From the NCBI RefSeq assembly GCF_001042525.2, contig NZ_CP011921.2:744001-808000 (forward strand): a stretch of 64,000 nt of DNA, read 5' to 3'. Both the position numbers and the translations under genes were made by a program. The DNA comes from Francisella orientalis FNO12 (GTDB lineage Bacteria; Pseudomonadota; Gammaproteobacteria; Francisellales; Francisellaceae). Under the pieces are notes generated by a model, which did no database searches, was not told where the DNA came from, and saw nothing but the letters and a program-made list of their open reading frames with translations. Each line of letters opens with the position of its first letter. Within the stretch, counting starts at the first letter, position 1. Shown piece after piece: positions 46,878-55,780 of the stretch.

Positions 46878-47987
46878 ATGAGTAAGCAACTATATGGAGT
46901 TATAGCGACTTCAAGCGATCAAAATGAACAAAGACTACCAATAAATCCAGAACTGCTATTAAAAATACCTAGAGATATTAGAAATAGTCTCGTGTTTGAA
47001 GCTGGTTATGGAGAATTTTTTGGTATTTCTGATGAAAAAATTGCTAGCTTAACAGCTGGAGTAGTTTCTCGCCAAGAAATATTGGAAAATATTGGCAATA
47101 TAATATTGCTAGCTCCATCATCAAAAGATCTAGCTCAAATTAAAGAGGGTGGTACAATCTGGGGCTGGACAAATTGTGTTAGAGATAAGGAGATAGCACA
47201 ATTAGCTATTGATAAAAAGTTAACACTTATTTCTTTTGAATCTATGATTTCCTGTGATAATGAGGAAAAAATAAAGAAAAATGTATTTCATGAGGTAAAT
47301 GAGTTAGCAGGCTATGGTGCTGTGTTACATGCTCTTGGTTTAAAAGGTATTGATGGTAGATATGGTAATCAAAAGAAAATATTAGTAATAGGCTTTGGAT
47401 CAGTAAGTCGAGGAGCTATACATGCTTTATTATCTAGAGAGTATAAAGATATAACCGTATGTACACGCTATAGTATCGCAACATTACCGAATGTAATCAA
47501 GGGATGTAAATATATTACATCACCCAAAAATATATCTGATAGCAAGAAGTTTGTCGAACTACTTAATAAATCAGATATTATAGTCAATGGAATCTCTCAA
47601 GATCTAATAAAACCAACTATGTTTATAAAAGAAAAAGATCTTGAGAAGATAAGTCCTAAATGTTTGGTTATAGATCTTAGTTGTAATGAAAGTATGGGAT
47701 TCTTTTTTGCTAAAGTAACTGCGTTTAATAATCCTATGTTTAAAGTAGGGACTATAGATTATTATGGAGTCAATCAGGCATCAAACTATCTTTGGGATAG
47801 TGCTACTCGATCTATATCCAAAGTAATAAATGATTATTTATCGACTATTACTTTGGTTAAAGAGAATAAAGCAAAGAGCAAAATATTATCAGAAGCCACA
47901 GATATAAAAGAGGGCTTAGTTAGGAATAAAAAGATAATCTCATTCCAAAAGAGAGAAAAAGAATATCCTTATAATTATAAATCATAA
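46878..47987 (+). CDS. AlaDH/PNT-type NAD(P)-dependent dehydrogenase (CEO-synthase-like)
   Basis: A 369-residue protein with the two-domain layout of alanine dehydrogenase/transhydrogenase relatives: an N-terminal substrate domain (EQRLPINPELLLKIP, GGTIWGWTNCVRDKEI) and a Rossmann domain with VIGFGSVSRGA (residues 170-180; the motif is G-F-G-S-V-S rather than the classical GxGxxG). The N-terminal GGTIWGW...NC pattern resembles N5-(carboxyethyl)ornithine synthase and lysine-forming saccharopine dehydrogenase. The true substrate is not known. A structured leader precedes it. Confidence 0.62.
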   Translation: MSKQLYGVIATSSDQNEQRLPINPELLLKIPRDIRNSLVFEAGYGEFFGISDEKIASLTAGVVSRQEILENIGNIILLAPSSKDLAQIKEGGTIWGWTNCVRDKEIAQLAIDKKLTLISFESMISCDNEEKIKKNVFHEVNELAGYGAVLHALGLKGIDGRYGNQKKILVIGFGSVSRGAIHALLSREYKDITVCTRYSIATLPNVIKGCKYITSPKNISDSKKFVELLNKSDIIVNGISQDLIKPTMFIKEKDLEKISPKCLVIDLSCNESMGFFFAKVTAFNNPMFKVGTIDYYGVNQASNYLWDSATRSISKVINDYLSTITLVKENKAKSKILSEATDIKEGLVRNKKIISFQKREKEYPYNYKS

Positions 47988-47998
47988 GGATAATGGTA

Positions 47999-48202
47999 TT
48001 AGATAGATTTGATATTAATAGCAGCCATTTTTCCTCTGTTTTCTTCAAGTTCAAAGCTTACTTTTTCGCCTTCACGTAAAGAGCTTAAACCAGCATTTTC
48101 AACTGCACTAATATGAACGAATACATCTTTACCACCATCTTGAGGCTCTATGAATCCAAATCCTTTAGATGTATTAAAAAATTTAACTGTTCCTTGTCTC
48201 AT
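47999..48202 (-). CDS. Cold-shock domain protein
   Basis: A 67-residue CspA-family nucleic-acid-binding protein with RNP1 KGFGFIE and RNP2 VFVHIS, and the expected G-T-V-K-F-F-N start. The single-domain size fits CspA/CspC/CspE; which paralogue cannot be told. Convergent with the dehydrogenase, 11 bp apart. Confidence 0.93.
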   Translation of the reverse strand: MRQGTVKFFNTSKGFGFIEPQDGGKDVFVHISAVENAGLSSLREGEKVSFELEENRGKMAAINIKSI

Positions 48203-48401
48203 TGTTTTATTTCCTTTTGTTTTATTGTTTTATATAAGTTAAATCACATTGGGCTTAGTTTTAAACTTTAACGATTTACTTATAAAGGATAGAATATTGG
48301 AAATAAACTTCTGATTATTAGTTTCGTAGTAGTCAAATTAAAGTTACAATATAAATAACTGTTGTTAATGATATAGTAACAAATCACTAATTGAAAGTTT
48401 T

Positions 48402-48731
48402 TTAGTGAAAACTCGGTATTTTAGTTAAATCAAAATCTTCTTCATATTTGTCGATATCTTTTAGATATAGGCATAGATCTTGAAAATCTAAACAACTTTC
48501 TATCATCGATGATTCTTTATTGTCATCAAAATCTCTATCTGTCATATGGTTTATCAAATTAATAAACTGCTCCATAATTTCAGTATTTAATATACTCATC
48601 TCTGCAGCTTGAGCGATGCTTATTTTTTTTGATTTTCTTATTTTCTTAACTAAATTAGTTATATCATTAAAAATAATTTCTAACATTTTATTATTTTCAA
48701 AACTAATAAATGTACTTTTGGGATCAATCAT
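48402..48731 (-). CDS. Uncharacterised 109-residue protein
   Basis: No family recognised. The predicted protein is mostly helical and acidic at its C-terminus, with a basic patch (VKKIRKSKKISIAQ) in the middle, and lacks signal peptide or membrane segment. The start at 48731 has no strong ribosome-binding site, so the gene is plausible rather than proven. The preceding 200 bp (48203-48401) hold the cold-shock gene leader and no other ORF. Confidence 0.5.
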   Translation of the reverse strand: MIDPKSTFISFENNKMLEIIFNDITNLVKKIRKSKKISIAQAAEMSILNTEIMEQFINLINHMTDRDFDDNKESSMIESCLDFQDLCLYLKDIDKYEEDFDLTKIPSFH

Positions 48732-48979
48732 TCTAAGTCAATATTATTAAATAGATGATCATTATACTCTGAAATAAGAGCATAATCTTAGTTATATTTA
48801 AGATATGTCTCTATAATATGTATCTTTAGTAGATGCTTTGTATTACTATTAGTAGGGAATAAATAAAATAAAGCCTCTAAATCTTCTTTAGATACTTCAT
48901 TTCTATTTTGCTAATAATAATTTTTAACCTTAAAAGAACTCTAATAGTTCTTAATATTCTAAAATTAAGAGAGGATAAT

Positions 48980-49180
48980 ATGCCCAGAATAATAGTTGAC
49001 CCTAAAAAACCTTTTGATATTAGTCTAAGAAATTTCAAAAGAGCTTGTGAAAAAGCGGGTATCAAACAAGAGCTTAGAGATAGACAGCATTACGTAAAAC
49101 CAACACAGAAGAGAAAAATGGCTAAAAAAGCAGCTATAAGTAGAGCTAAGAAAGAAGCAAGAAGATCTTATTCTTATTAG
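48980..49180 (+). CDS. rpsU: 30S ribosomal protein bS21 homologue
   Basis: A 66-residue bS21. I start it at the ATG at 48980 ([20 protein letters not shown]), with GAGAGGA just upstream; the open frame extends 24 codons further but lacks a start context. The family core [16 protein letters not shown] and the basic tail ending [13 protein letters not shown] are present. F. tularensis is known to encode several bS21 homologues with distinct effects on gene expression and virulence; which one this is cannot be decided here. Confidence 0.93.
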   Translation: MPRIIVDPKKPFDISLRNFKRACEKAGIKQELRDRQHYVKPTQKRKMAKKAAISRAKKEARRSYSY

Positions 49181-49290
49181 TTCAAGTTATAAAGCCATCA
49201 CAACCTTTGAAGTTGATAATCAAATAGCTGTTTTTTTTATTCTTAGATCAATACAAAACAAAAATAATGAGTATAAAGATCTTTGGACAT

Positions 49291-49314
49291 AAAAAAATCC
49301 CACATTGCTGTGAG
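49291..49314 (-). terminator. Intrinsic terminator downstream of tRNA-Ser
   Basis: On the minus strand CTCACA-GCAA-TGTGGG forms a 6-bp stem (one G-T pair) with a tetraloop, followed by ATTTTTTT. It starts 10 nt after the tRNA CCA end, a typical position for a tRNA terminator. Confidence 0.75.
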
Positions 49315-49323
49315 CTTTTAATA

Positions 49324-49411
49324 TGGCGGAGAAAGAGGGATTCGAACCCCCGGACCTGTTACAGTCAACGGTTTTCAAGACCGCCGCTTTCGACCACTCA
49401 GCCATTTCTCC
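49324..49411 (-). tRNA. tRNA-Ser (UGA anticodon)
   Basis: The minus-strand sequence folds into a class II tRNA: acceptor stem GGAGAAA/TTTCTCC, D-arm with GGTCG, anticodon loop CTTGAAA with anticodon TGA, a long variable arm typical of serine, the T-arm GGGGGTTCGAATCCCTC, discriminator G and encoded CCA (49326-49324). Total 88 nt. Confidence 0.97.
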
Positions 49412-49555
49412 GAACTGATGGAGTATATTATACAATTATTTGTTTGCATTGCAAGGTTATTTTTGACAAAAATGCTAAGATATTTGAAGATTTATATGGT
49501 AACTTTTACAAAAGATAATATATTATCGATAGTATAGCTTATATTTAAAGGTTAG

Positions 49556-50125
49556 ATGACGATATGTTTTTTAGCAAAAAATCAAAATTGGGCAAAAGTA
49601 GCTCCATGGGCAGATATATTTTTTACGGTATTATTATTTGCTAATTTTTCTGTATATGATCCACATTTTTGGGGATTAATTAACATTCCAATGTATTTGT
49701 TTCATCAGACAGAAGAGCACTATGTACCAGGCGGTTTTAAAGATTTTATGAATCGTACTGTTATGGGACTGCCACGAGGTTAGGAGAAGCTTACAGATAT
49801 TAAGATATTTTGGATAAATATACTTATGGTGTAGTTAGCATTTGCAGTTTTTGGTACTTTGAGCTTTATTAATCTTGGTTTTGGATTATTGATTATAATT
49901 TTTAGTATTATAAATTGTTTAACACATATTTCAGAAGGTATTAAACGCAAGAGCTAGAATTCTGGATTAGTAATGGCTAGCTTACAGTTTGTAATATCTA
50001 TATTTGCAGCTTATTATGTAACAGTACATAGTTTGGACTATCCTATAGCATGGTGGATAGGAACAATAATTTTTTCTATCTTTGCACATATATTGTTATT
50101 TAAACTTGTAATGACTAAAGATTAG
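49556..50125 (+). pseudogene. HXXEE-domain membrane protein with three in-frame amber codons
   Basis: One uninterrupted frame from the ATG at 49556 to TAG at 50123, about 190 codons, reads as an HXXEE-domain membrane protein: LFHQTEEHYVPGGFKDFMNR (about residues 49-68), hydrophobic helices such as LAFAVFGTLSFINLGFGLLI, THISEGIKR and NSGLVMASLQFVISIFAAYY. Three TAG codons interrupt it (49781-49783, 49832-49834 and 49955-49957) but there is no frameshift. Each could be a G-to-A change from TGG. Function of the family is unknown. Confidence 0.75.
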
Positions 50126-50220
50126 TCATAATTTTTATATTTATAATAGACATTCTTGATACATCACATTATTATCTTGCTTAAAATTTGTTTAGTTAAT
50201 CTAATAAAAGAGGCTTGAAA

Positions 50221-51360
50221 ATGTCAGATACTAGATATCAAATCACCAAAAAAGTTACTCTAGTAGGTATGTTTATAAATATATTACTTGCTATTTCAAA
50301 GACATTTATTGGAATCATAGGACGATCGCCAGCGTTATTTGCTGATGGAATTCACTCATTTTCAGATCTTTTGAGTGATGCTATGGTTTTATTTGCTGCT
50401 AAGTATGCTAATAAGGGTGAGGATCATAATCATCCTTATGGACATGAGAGAATGGAAACATTAGCAACATTAGTGCTTTCTGGTCTGCTTATATCTATAG
50501 GTTTTATGATTGTTTATCACTCATTAGCTACATTAATTGTAGGTGAGTATGAAACGCCAGATAGATTTACTGTATATGCAGCAATTTTCTCTATATTAGG
50601 TAATGAGTTTATTTATCAGTACACTATGAGAGCTGCAAATAAAATTGATTCTGATATGCTAAGAGCGAATGCTTGGCATAGTCGTTCAGATATGTGGTCT
50701 TCAGTAGTTGTATTAGTTGGTCTAATTGGCGCTTTTTTAGGTTTCCCATGGATGGATGCTATCGCTGCCTTAGTAGTCTGCTATATGATCGTTAAGATGG
50801 GTGTCAAGTGGGGTTACTCTGCTGTTGCTGAGCTTATCGATGAAGGTGTTGATGCTGAAACACGTAAAAGTATCAAAGAAATAATTACTAATTCGGAAGG
50901 AGTGCAAGATTTTCATTTTTTGAGAACTAGAAAAATGGCTGGTAAAATTGTACTAGATGTTCATATTTTAGTTGATAAGTATAGTACAGCTTCTGAGGGA
51001 CATTATATCGCTGAGATTGTTATAAGTAATATTTATCATAATATCGAAAATATCAAGGATATTACAGTGCATGTAGATGTTACAAATTATGAAAACGGCG
51101 TTATTAAGCTTGAAAATTTTGAACCTTCTCGCATAGAGATATTATCTGAGATAAAAGCGATATTTGCTCAAAATAATATTGCCGAAAGTAATATTTTAGA
51201 TAAAAAAATGTCTATATATTATTTTGAAAATGAAATCTTGGTAGATCTATATGTCAAAAGATCAAATGATCTAAAAAGATTGTCTAAAATGTTGAGCAAC
51301 CTCTCTGTAAATGGTTATAATACTAATGTAAGCTTATATTGTCATTTAGCTGATAGCTGA
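50221..51360 (+). CDS. CDF-family cation efflux protein (FieF-like)
   Basis: About 379 residues from the ATG at 50221. A six-helix CDF membrane domain with site-A residues ADGIHSFSDLLSD and NAWHSRSDMWSS (H-x-x-x-D pairs), the DHNHPYGHERMET loop, and a cytoplasmic C-terminal domain longer than in E. coli FieF (300 residues) by about 80 residues. Exports Zn2+ or Fe2+ by proton antiport; the metal is not fixed by sequence. 15 bp before galU. Confidence 0.9.
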   Translation: MSDTRYQITKKVTLVGMFINILLAISKTFIGIIGRSPALFADGIHSFSDLLSDAMVLFAAKYANKGEDHNHPYGHERMETLATLVLSGLLISIGFMIVYHSLATLIVGEYETPDRFTVYAAIFSILGNEFIYQYTMRAANKIDSDMLRANAWHSRSDMWSSVVVLVGLIGAFLGFPWMDAIAALVVCYMIVKMGVKWGYSAVAELIDEGVDAETRKSIKEIITNSEGVQDFHFLRTRKMAGKIVLDVHILVDKYSTASEGHYIAEIVISNIYHNIENIKDITVHVDVTNYENGVIKLENFEPSRIEILSEIKAIFAQNNIAESNILDKKMSIYYFENEILVDLYVKRSNDLKRLSKMLSNLSVNGYNTNVSLYCHLADS

Positions 51361-51375
51361 TACCAAGGAGATTAA

Positions 51376-52239
51376 ATGAAAATCAAAAAAGTAGTTTTTC
51401 CAGTTGCTGGTTGGGGAACTAGATTTTTGCCAGCAACCAAATCATGTCCTAAAGAGATGTTAACTGTTGTAGACAAACCATTGATTCAATATGCTGTTGA
51501 GGAAGCTATTGAAGCCGGCTGTAAAGAAATTATTTTTGTTACAAGTTCTAACAAAAAATCTCTGGAAGATCATTTTGATAGAAATTTTGAATTAGAGTAT
51601 TCGTTAGAGAAAAAGCAAAAGTATGAACTATTAGATTTAGTTAAAAACATAATTCCGAAAGATGTAAGCTTTTTCTTTGTTCGTCAGCCAGAAGCTTTAG
51701 GGCTAGGACATGCTGTGCTATGTGCAAAACCTCTTGTTGGAATCGAGGATTTTGCAGTGATATTGCCGGATGATTTAATCTATAATCATGATTGTGGTAC
51801 TGGTACCCTTAAGCAAATGGTGAAAGCTGTAGAAGGTACTGATATCAGAGGATGTATAGCTACTCAGCAAGTCAAAAAAGATGAAACTAGTTCTTATGGT
51901 ATCGTAGCCAAAGATGGTGAGAATCTCATCAAAGCTATAGTTGAGAAACCAGCTCCAGAAAAAGCCTCATCGACTAATGCAGTTGTGGGTAGATATCTAT
52001 TGCCTAACAAAATTTTCAGATGTTTAGAGTCAACTTCAGAAGGTGCAGGTGGAGAGATTCAATTAACTGATGCAATCGCTAAACTACTCGATCAAGAAGA
52101 GAAAATTCTGTCTTATGAATTTAAAGGTACTCGTTATGACTGTGGTAGTAAATTAGGCTTTTTAATCGCTAACTATGAAATAGCTCTACAGCACAAAGAG
52201 TTAGGTAGTAAATTCAAAGAATATCTTCAAAGTCGATAA
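51376..52239 (+). CDS. galU: UTP-glucose-1-phosphate uridylyltransferase
   Basis: A 287-residue nucleotidyltransferase making UDP-glucose for surface polysaccharides. Motifs: FPVAGWGTRFLPATKSCPKE at the N-terminus, RQPEALGLGHAVLCAKPLVG, the LPDDLIYN metal site, VEKPAPEKASSTNAVVGRYL and EFKGTRYDCGSKLGFL. Follows the cation exporter by 15 bp. Confidence 0.96.
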   Translation: MKIKKVVFPVAGWGTRFLPATKSCPKEMLTVVDKPLIQYAVEEAIEAGCKEIIFVTSSNKKSLEDHFDRNFELEYSLEKKQKYELLDLVKNIIPKDVSFFFVRQPEALGLGHAVLCAKPLVGIEDFAVILPDDLIYNHDCGTGTLKQMVKAVEGTDIRGCIATQQVKKDETSSYGIVAKDGENLIKAIVEKPAPEKASSTNAVVGRYLLPNKIFRCLESTSEGAGGEIQLTDAIAKLLDQEEKILSYEFKGTRYDCGSKLGFLIANYEIALQHKELGSKFKEYLQSR

Positions 52240-52241
52240 TC

Positions 52242-52278
52242 ATTTATCAATATTTGATAAATATTGTTAAATATTGAT
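52242..52278. repeat. Nested inverted repeats between galU and acs
   Basis: ATTTATCAA-TAT-TTGATAAAT (52242-52262) is a perfect 9-bp hairpin directly after the galU stop. It overlaps a second perfect inverted repeat, ATCAATATTT (52246-52255) with AAATATTGAT (52269-52278). The two structures are mutually exclusive. No U-tract follows, so an operator for acs or an alternative-fold attenuator is as likely as termination. Confidence 0.6.
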
Positions 52279-52349
52279 AGTATAAACATAGTCAAAAATT
52301 CTAGTAAATATGCTAGTATGATTTTAATTGCGTTTTAAAATCAATAGAT

Positions 52350-54299
52350 ATGTCATATTCAAATTTTCAAGTTTCAGAAGAGTTTATAGCTCAAGCTAAT
52401 GTTAATGCTGAGCAATATGAAGCCATGTATAAAGAATCAATAGAAAATCCAGAGGCATTTTGGTCGAAGCAGGCTAATTATATTAGCTGGCATAAACCTT
52501 TTGATAAGGCTTTCGCAAGTAGCTTTGATCCTGTAGATATTCAATGGTTCAAAGGTGGTGAGCTAAATGTTTGTTATAACTGTGTTGACAGGCATTTAAT
52601 AGACAAGGCAAACAAGGTCGCTTTTGTATGGCAAGCTGATGATCCATATCACACTAAGAATATTACGTATAGAGATCTCTATCACAGAGTATGTGAAATG
52701 GCTAATATACTTGAGGCAAATAGTGTCAAAAGAGGTGATGTTGTAACTATATATATGCCAATGATACCAGAAGCAATATATGCGATGCTTGCTTGTGCAC
52801 GTATAGGAGCTATGCACTCAGTTGTATTTGGAGGCTTTTCTGCAGAGGCACTTAAGCAGAGAATTATAAATGCAAATAGTAAATTTGTAATTACAGCAGA
52901 TGAGAGTATCAGATCAGGTAAGAGAATACCTCTTAAAAAGAGTGTGGATAGAGCAATCTCTGGTTTAGACTTTGTTAGGAATGTATTAGTTGTGAGCAGA
53001 ACTAAAACAAAGGATATGGTTTGGAACGATATAGATCTTTGTTATGAGAAAGAGTGTGCTAAGGTCTCTGATGAACATAAGATAGAATTTTTTGATGTAG
53101 AAACTCCATTATTTATGTTATATACTTCAGGCTCAACTGGTACTCCAAAAGGCCTTGTTCATACTTCAGGAGGTTATCTTGTTTACGCAAGTATGACTCA
53201 TAAATTAGCTTTTGATCTAAAAGATGATGATGTATATTGGTGTACAGCTGATATTGGCTGGATTACTGGGCATAGTTATGCTGTTTATGGTCCGCTTGCT
53301 AATGGTTGTACCTCCTTAATCTTTGAAGGTGTTCCAACATATCCAGATGCTTCTAGAATGTGGAAAGAAGTTGATAGACATAATGTGAAATCTCTATATA
53401 CAGCACCAACTTTGATTAGATTATTAATTAAAGCCGGCGATCAATACCTTAAAGATTCAGATAGAACTTCATTAATAGTATTAGGATCTGTTGGAGAACC
53501 TATTAATCCAGAAGTATGGAACTGGTTTGTAGAGAAGGGTGCAAATAATCAAGCACCTCTTGTTGATACTTGGTGGCAAACAGAGACTGGTGGACATATG
53601 ATTCTGCCATTACCAGGTGCTCATAAACTAAAACCAGGATCGGCATCTAAACCTTTCTTTGGAGTTGATGTAGCTTTATTAGATACGGATGGTAAAGAGA
53701 TTGAAGGAGTTGGTAAAGGAGCTCTATGTATTAGAACTGCGACTCCTGGTATGGCTAGAACTATTTATGGTGACCATGATAGATATATTCAAACATATTT
53801 TAGTAGTTTCAAAGGTTTCTATTTCTCAGGTGATGCAGCTAGAAGAGATGAAGATGGTTATATCTGGATAGAAGGTCGTATGGATGATGTTATTAATGTA
53901 TCAGGCCATAGAATAGCAACTGCTGAAATAGAATCTGTATTGAATACTCATTCTAGTGTTGTAGAATCAGCTGTAGTTGGTATGCCTCATGATATCAAAG
54001 GTGAAGCGATTTATGTTTATTGCATACTAAAAGATGGTCATGATGGCAAAGGTGCTGGAGATGAATATCTTGATAGTATCAGAAAAACATTAGTATCTTA
54101 TATTAGACAAGAAATTGGTCCAGTCGCGAGTCCAGATGTGATTCAGTTTACTCCAGATTTACCAAAAACTCGTTCTGGTAAAATTATGAGAAGAATATTG
54201 AGAAAAATAGCTGCAAATGATTTTGATAATTTAGGTGACACATCTACACTTTCAGATCCGAGTATAGTAGAATATCTGATAAAAAAACAGATAGTCTAA
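52350..54299 (+). CDS. acs: Acetyl-CoA synthetase
   Basis: A 649-residue ANL-superfamily enzyme, near the E. coli length of 652, converting acetate, ATP and CoA to acetyl-CoA. P-loop YTSGSTGTPKG, WWQTETGGHM, the YFSGDAARRDEDGYIWIEGR hinge region, and the acetylation/catalytic lysine in PKTRSGKIMRRILRK are present. Own promoter region upstream with the nested repeats; the EamA-type transporter follows 5 bp later. Confidence 0.97.
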   Translation: MSYSNFQVSEEFIAQANVNAEQYEAMYKESIENPEAFWSKQANYISWHKPFDKAFASSFDPVDIQWFKGGELNVCYNCVDRHLIDKANKVAFVWQADDPYHTKNITYRDLYHRVCEMANILEANSVKRGDVVTIYMPMIPEAIYAMLACARIGAMHSVVFGGFSAEALKQRIINANSKFVITADESIRSGKRIPLKKSVDRAISGLDFVRNVLVVSRTKTKDMVWNDIDLCYEKECAKVSDEHKIEFFDVETPLFMLYTSGSTGTPKGLVHTSGGYLVYASMTHKLAFDLKDDDVYWCTADIGWITGHSYAVYGPLANGCTSLIFEGVPTYPDASRMWKEVDRHNVKSLYTAPTLIRLLIKAGDQYLKDSDRTSLIVLGSVGEPINPEVWNWFVEKGANNQAPLVDTWWQTETGGHMILPLPGAHKLKPGSASKPFFGVDVALLDTDGKEIEGVGKGALCIRTATPGMARTIYGDHDRYIQTYFSSFKGFYFSGDAARRDEDGYIWIEGRMDDVINVSGHRIATAEIESVLNTHSSVVESAVVGMPHDIKGEAIYVYCILKDGHDGKGAGDEYLDSIRKTLVSYIRQEIGPVASPDVIQFTPDLPKTRSGKIMRRILRKIAANDFDNLGDTSTLSDPSIVEYLIKKQIV

Positions 54300-54304
54300 A
54301 ACTC

Positions 54305-55219
54305 ATGAATTCTTCTTTACTGCAAGGGTATGTAAAAATATTCTTAGCCTTAGTATTTTGGGCTAGTTTGTATCATATAGCTCCGCTTCCATTAGAGTAT
54401 GTAGATATATATTTAGTTGGCTTAATTCGTTATGCTATGGCATCTCTTATTTTTCTTGTTGTTCATTATTTTTTTACCAAAACGTTATTTCCACGCTTAA
54501 ATCTTAGGCAATGGCTTTATGTTATAGCTGTTGGATTCTTTGGGGTATTTCTATATAACATAGCATTCTTATGGGCAGAGAAACTGATATCTGGAAATAT
54601 TGTTGTTATTATATTTTCATTTAGTCCATGTTTGATAACTATTTTATCTAGTTATATGTTTCAGATGAAAGTCAATCAGCAAGCAAAGATTGGTATATTG
54701 GTTGCATTGCTAGGTACTATTGGTGTTGTCATGTTTTCTAGTAATTCTTTTATGGAATGTTCAACGGGCATTAATATGAATCTAGGAGAAATATTAAGTA
54801 TCTTAGCTGTCCTATGTTTCTCGGCTTATGCGATATTTGGCAAATGTTGTGTAAGAGCTGGTGTTAATATGATTACGATTAACACTTATGGAGCTATAGT
54901 TGGAATGATAATGTTTGCTGTAGTGAGTTTGTTTAAATCAGACTTTTCAGAACTTGCTCATACAGATATTAAGTTTTGGATTAGTATGCTATATATAGCG
55001 GCATTTGCAACCGTATTAGCTTATCTGTGGTATCTAAGAGCACTTGAGGAAATAGGAGTTTATAAGACAGCTGTTTTTCAAAATACTATGCCATTTTTAG
55101 TTATTTTGATTGGTTTTGTATTATATGGAGAAACAATTTCTATCTTATCATTGCTTTTGGGTGGAGTAGTATTCTTAGGTGTGTATATGACAAATGTAGC
55201 GGTTAGTAAACGAGCATAG
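54305..55219 (+). CDS. EamA/DMT-family transporter
   Basis: A 304-residue protein with ten predicted helices in two EamA repeats. Substrates of the family are metabolites such as amino acids or nucleotides and cannot be predicted here. Starts 5 bp after acs, so probably co-transcribed; a role in exporting an overflow product is possible but unsupported. Confidence 0.85.
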   Translation: MNSSLLQGYVKIFLALVFWASLYHIAPLPLEYVDIYLVGLIRYAMASLIFLVVHYFFTKTLFPRLNLRQWLYVIAVGFFGVFLYNIAFLWAEKLISGNIVVIIFSFSPCLITILSSYMFQMKVNQQAKIGILVALLGTIGVVMFSSNSFMECSTGINMNLGEILSILAVLCFSAYAIFGKCCVRAGVNMITINTYGAIVGMIMFAVVSLFKSDFSELAHTDIKFWISMLYIAAFATVLAYLWYLRALEEIGVYKTAVFQNTMPFLVILIGFVLYGETISILSLLLGGVVFLGVYMTNVAVSKRA

Positions 55220-55342
55220 ACTTTAGCATATTTTATTAACGCTTAAATTGACATAATATATTTAATTCCAACACTTAGTCTAGTTTAGATCAATTAAAAT
55301 TTAACAAGGACTGTCAATTATTCCCATGTTTCAAATTAAAAA

Positions 55343-55353
55343 ATTGCTATTAT
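55343..55353 (+). promoter_or_regulatory. Extended -10 promoter candidate for the first pilin module
   Basis: TTGCTATTAT: TG-n-TATTAT (TATTAT at 55348-55353) about 32 bases before the pilin ATG. No good -35, but extended -10 elements need none. A clean TTGACA further upstream (55248-55253) has no -10 at proper spacing. Confidence 0.35.
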
Positions 55354-55384
55354 CAGTTTCGAAATAGTTCTATATATCATTTGG

Positions 55385-55780
55385 ATGCGCACAAAAGCTG
55401 GATTTTCGTTATTGGAGTTAATGGTTATGATAGCCGTTGTTGCTATTGTAGCTGCTATAGCTATACCTATATATTCAAATTATAAGACTAGAGCTAAAAT
55501 TTCGGTAACAGATGCAATAGCAAACATCTATCTTAATCAAGTCACAGATTATACCTTTGGGAAAAAGATATTTCTTGATGAAGCTTCTGAATTATGGGGT
55601 TGTAGAGAACTTAATAGAGATAATGTTATTAAGGTATGTATAGAACGAATAGATTCACAAAATGCTGTTATGAAGGTATATATTGATCAAGATATATTAC
55701 CTAATATAGAGCAGCCTTACTATCAATATAATTTAACCTTAGTAATATTAGGAGAAGTGACATGTTTACTAAAACACTAA
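55385..55780 (+). CDS. Type IV pilin-like protein, module 1
   Basis: A 131-residue prepilin: short basic leader MRTKAG, cleavage G6/F7, FSLLELMVMIAVVAIVAAIA with Glu5 of the mature pilin, and the PIYSNYKTRAKISVTDAIAN region typical of the assembly helix. A shorter globular part ends YYQYNLTLVIL. The last 19 bases overlap the partner gene and include its Shine-Dalgarno sequence. It resembles Francisella PilE proteins; whether it is a major or minor pilin is not visible. Processing would depend on PilD (25.7 kb). Confidence 0.85.
   Translation: MRTKAGFSLLELMVMIAVVAIVAAIAIPIYSNYKTRAKISVTDAIANIYLNQVTDYTFGKKIFLDEASELWGCRELNRDNVIKVCIERIDSQNAVMKVYIDQDILPNIEQPYYQYNLTLVILGEVTCLLKH

Noticed and set aside
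48908-48979. 24-residue N-terminal extension of bS21
   Set aside because: No ribosome-binding site and not family-like; the internal ATG at 48980 has GAGAGGA.
49267-49518. Protein-coding ORFs around the tRNA
   Set aside because: Both strands' ORFs at this spot are read-through of the tRNA and terminator sequence.
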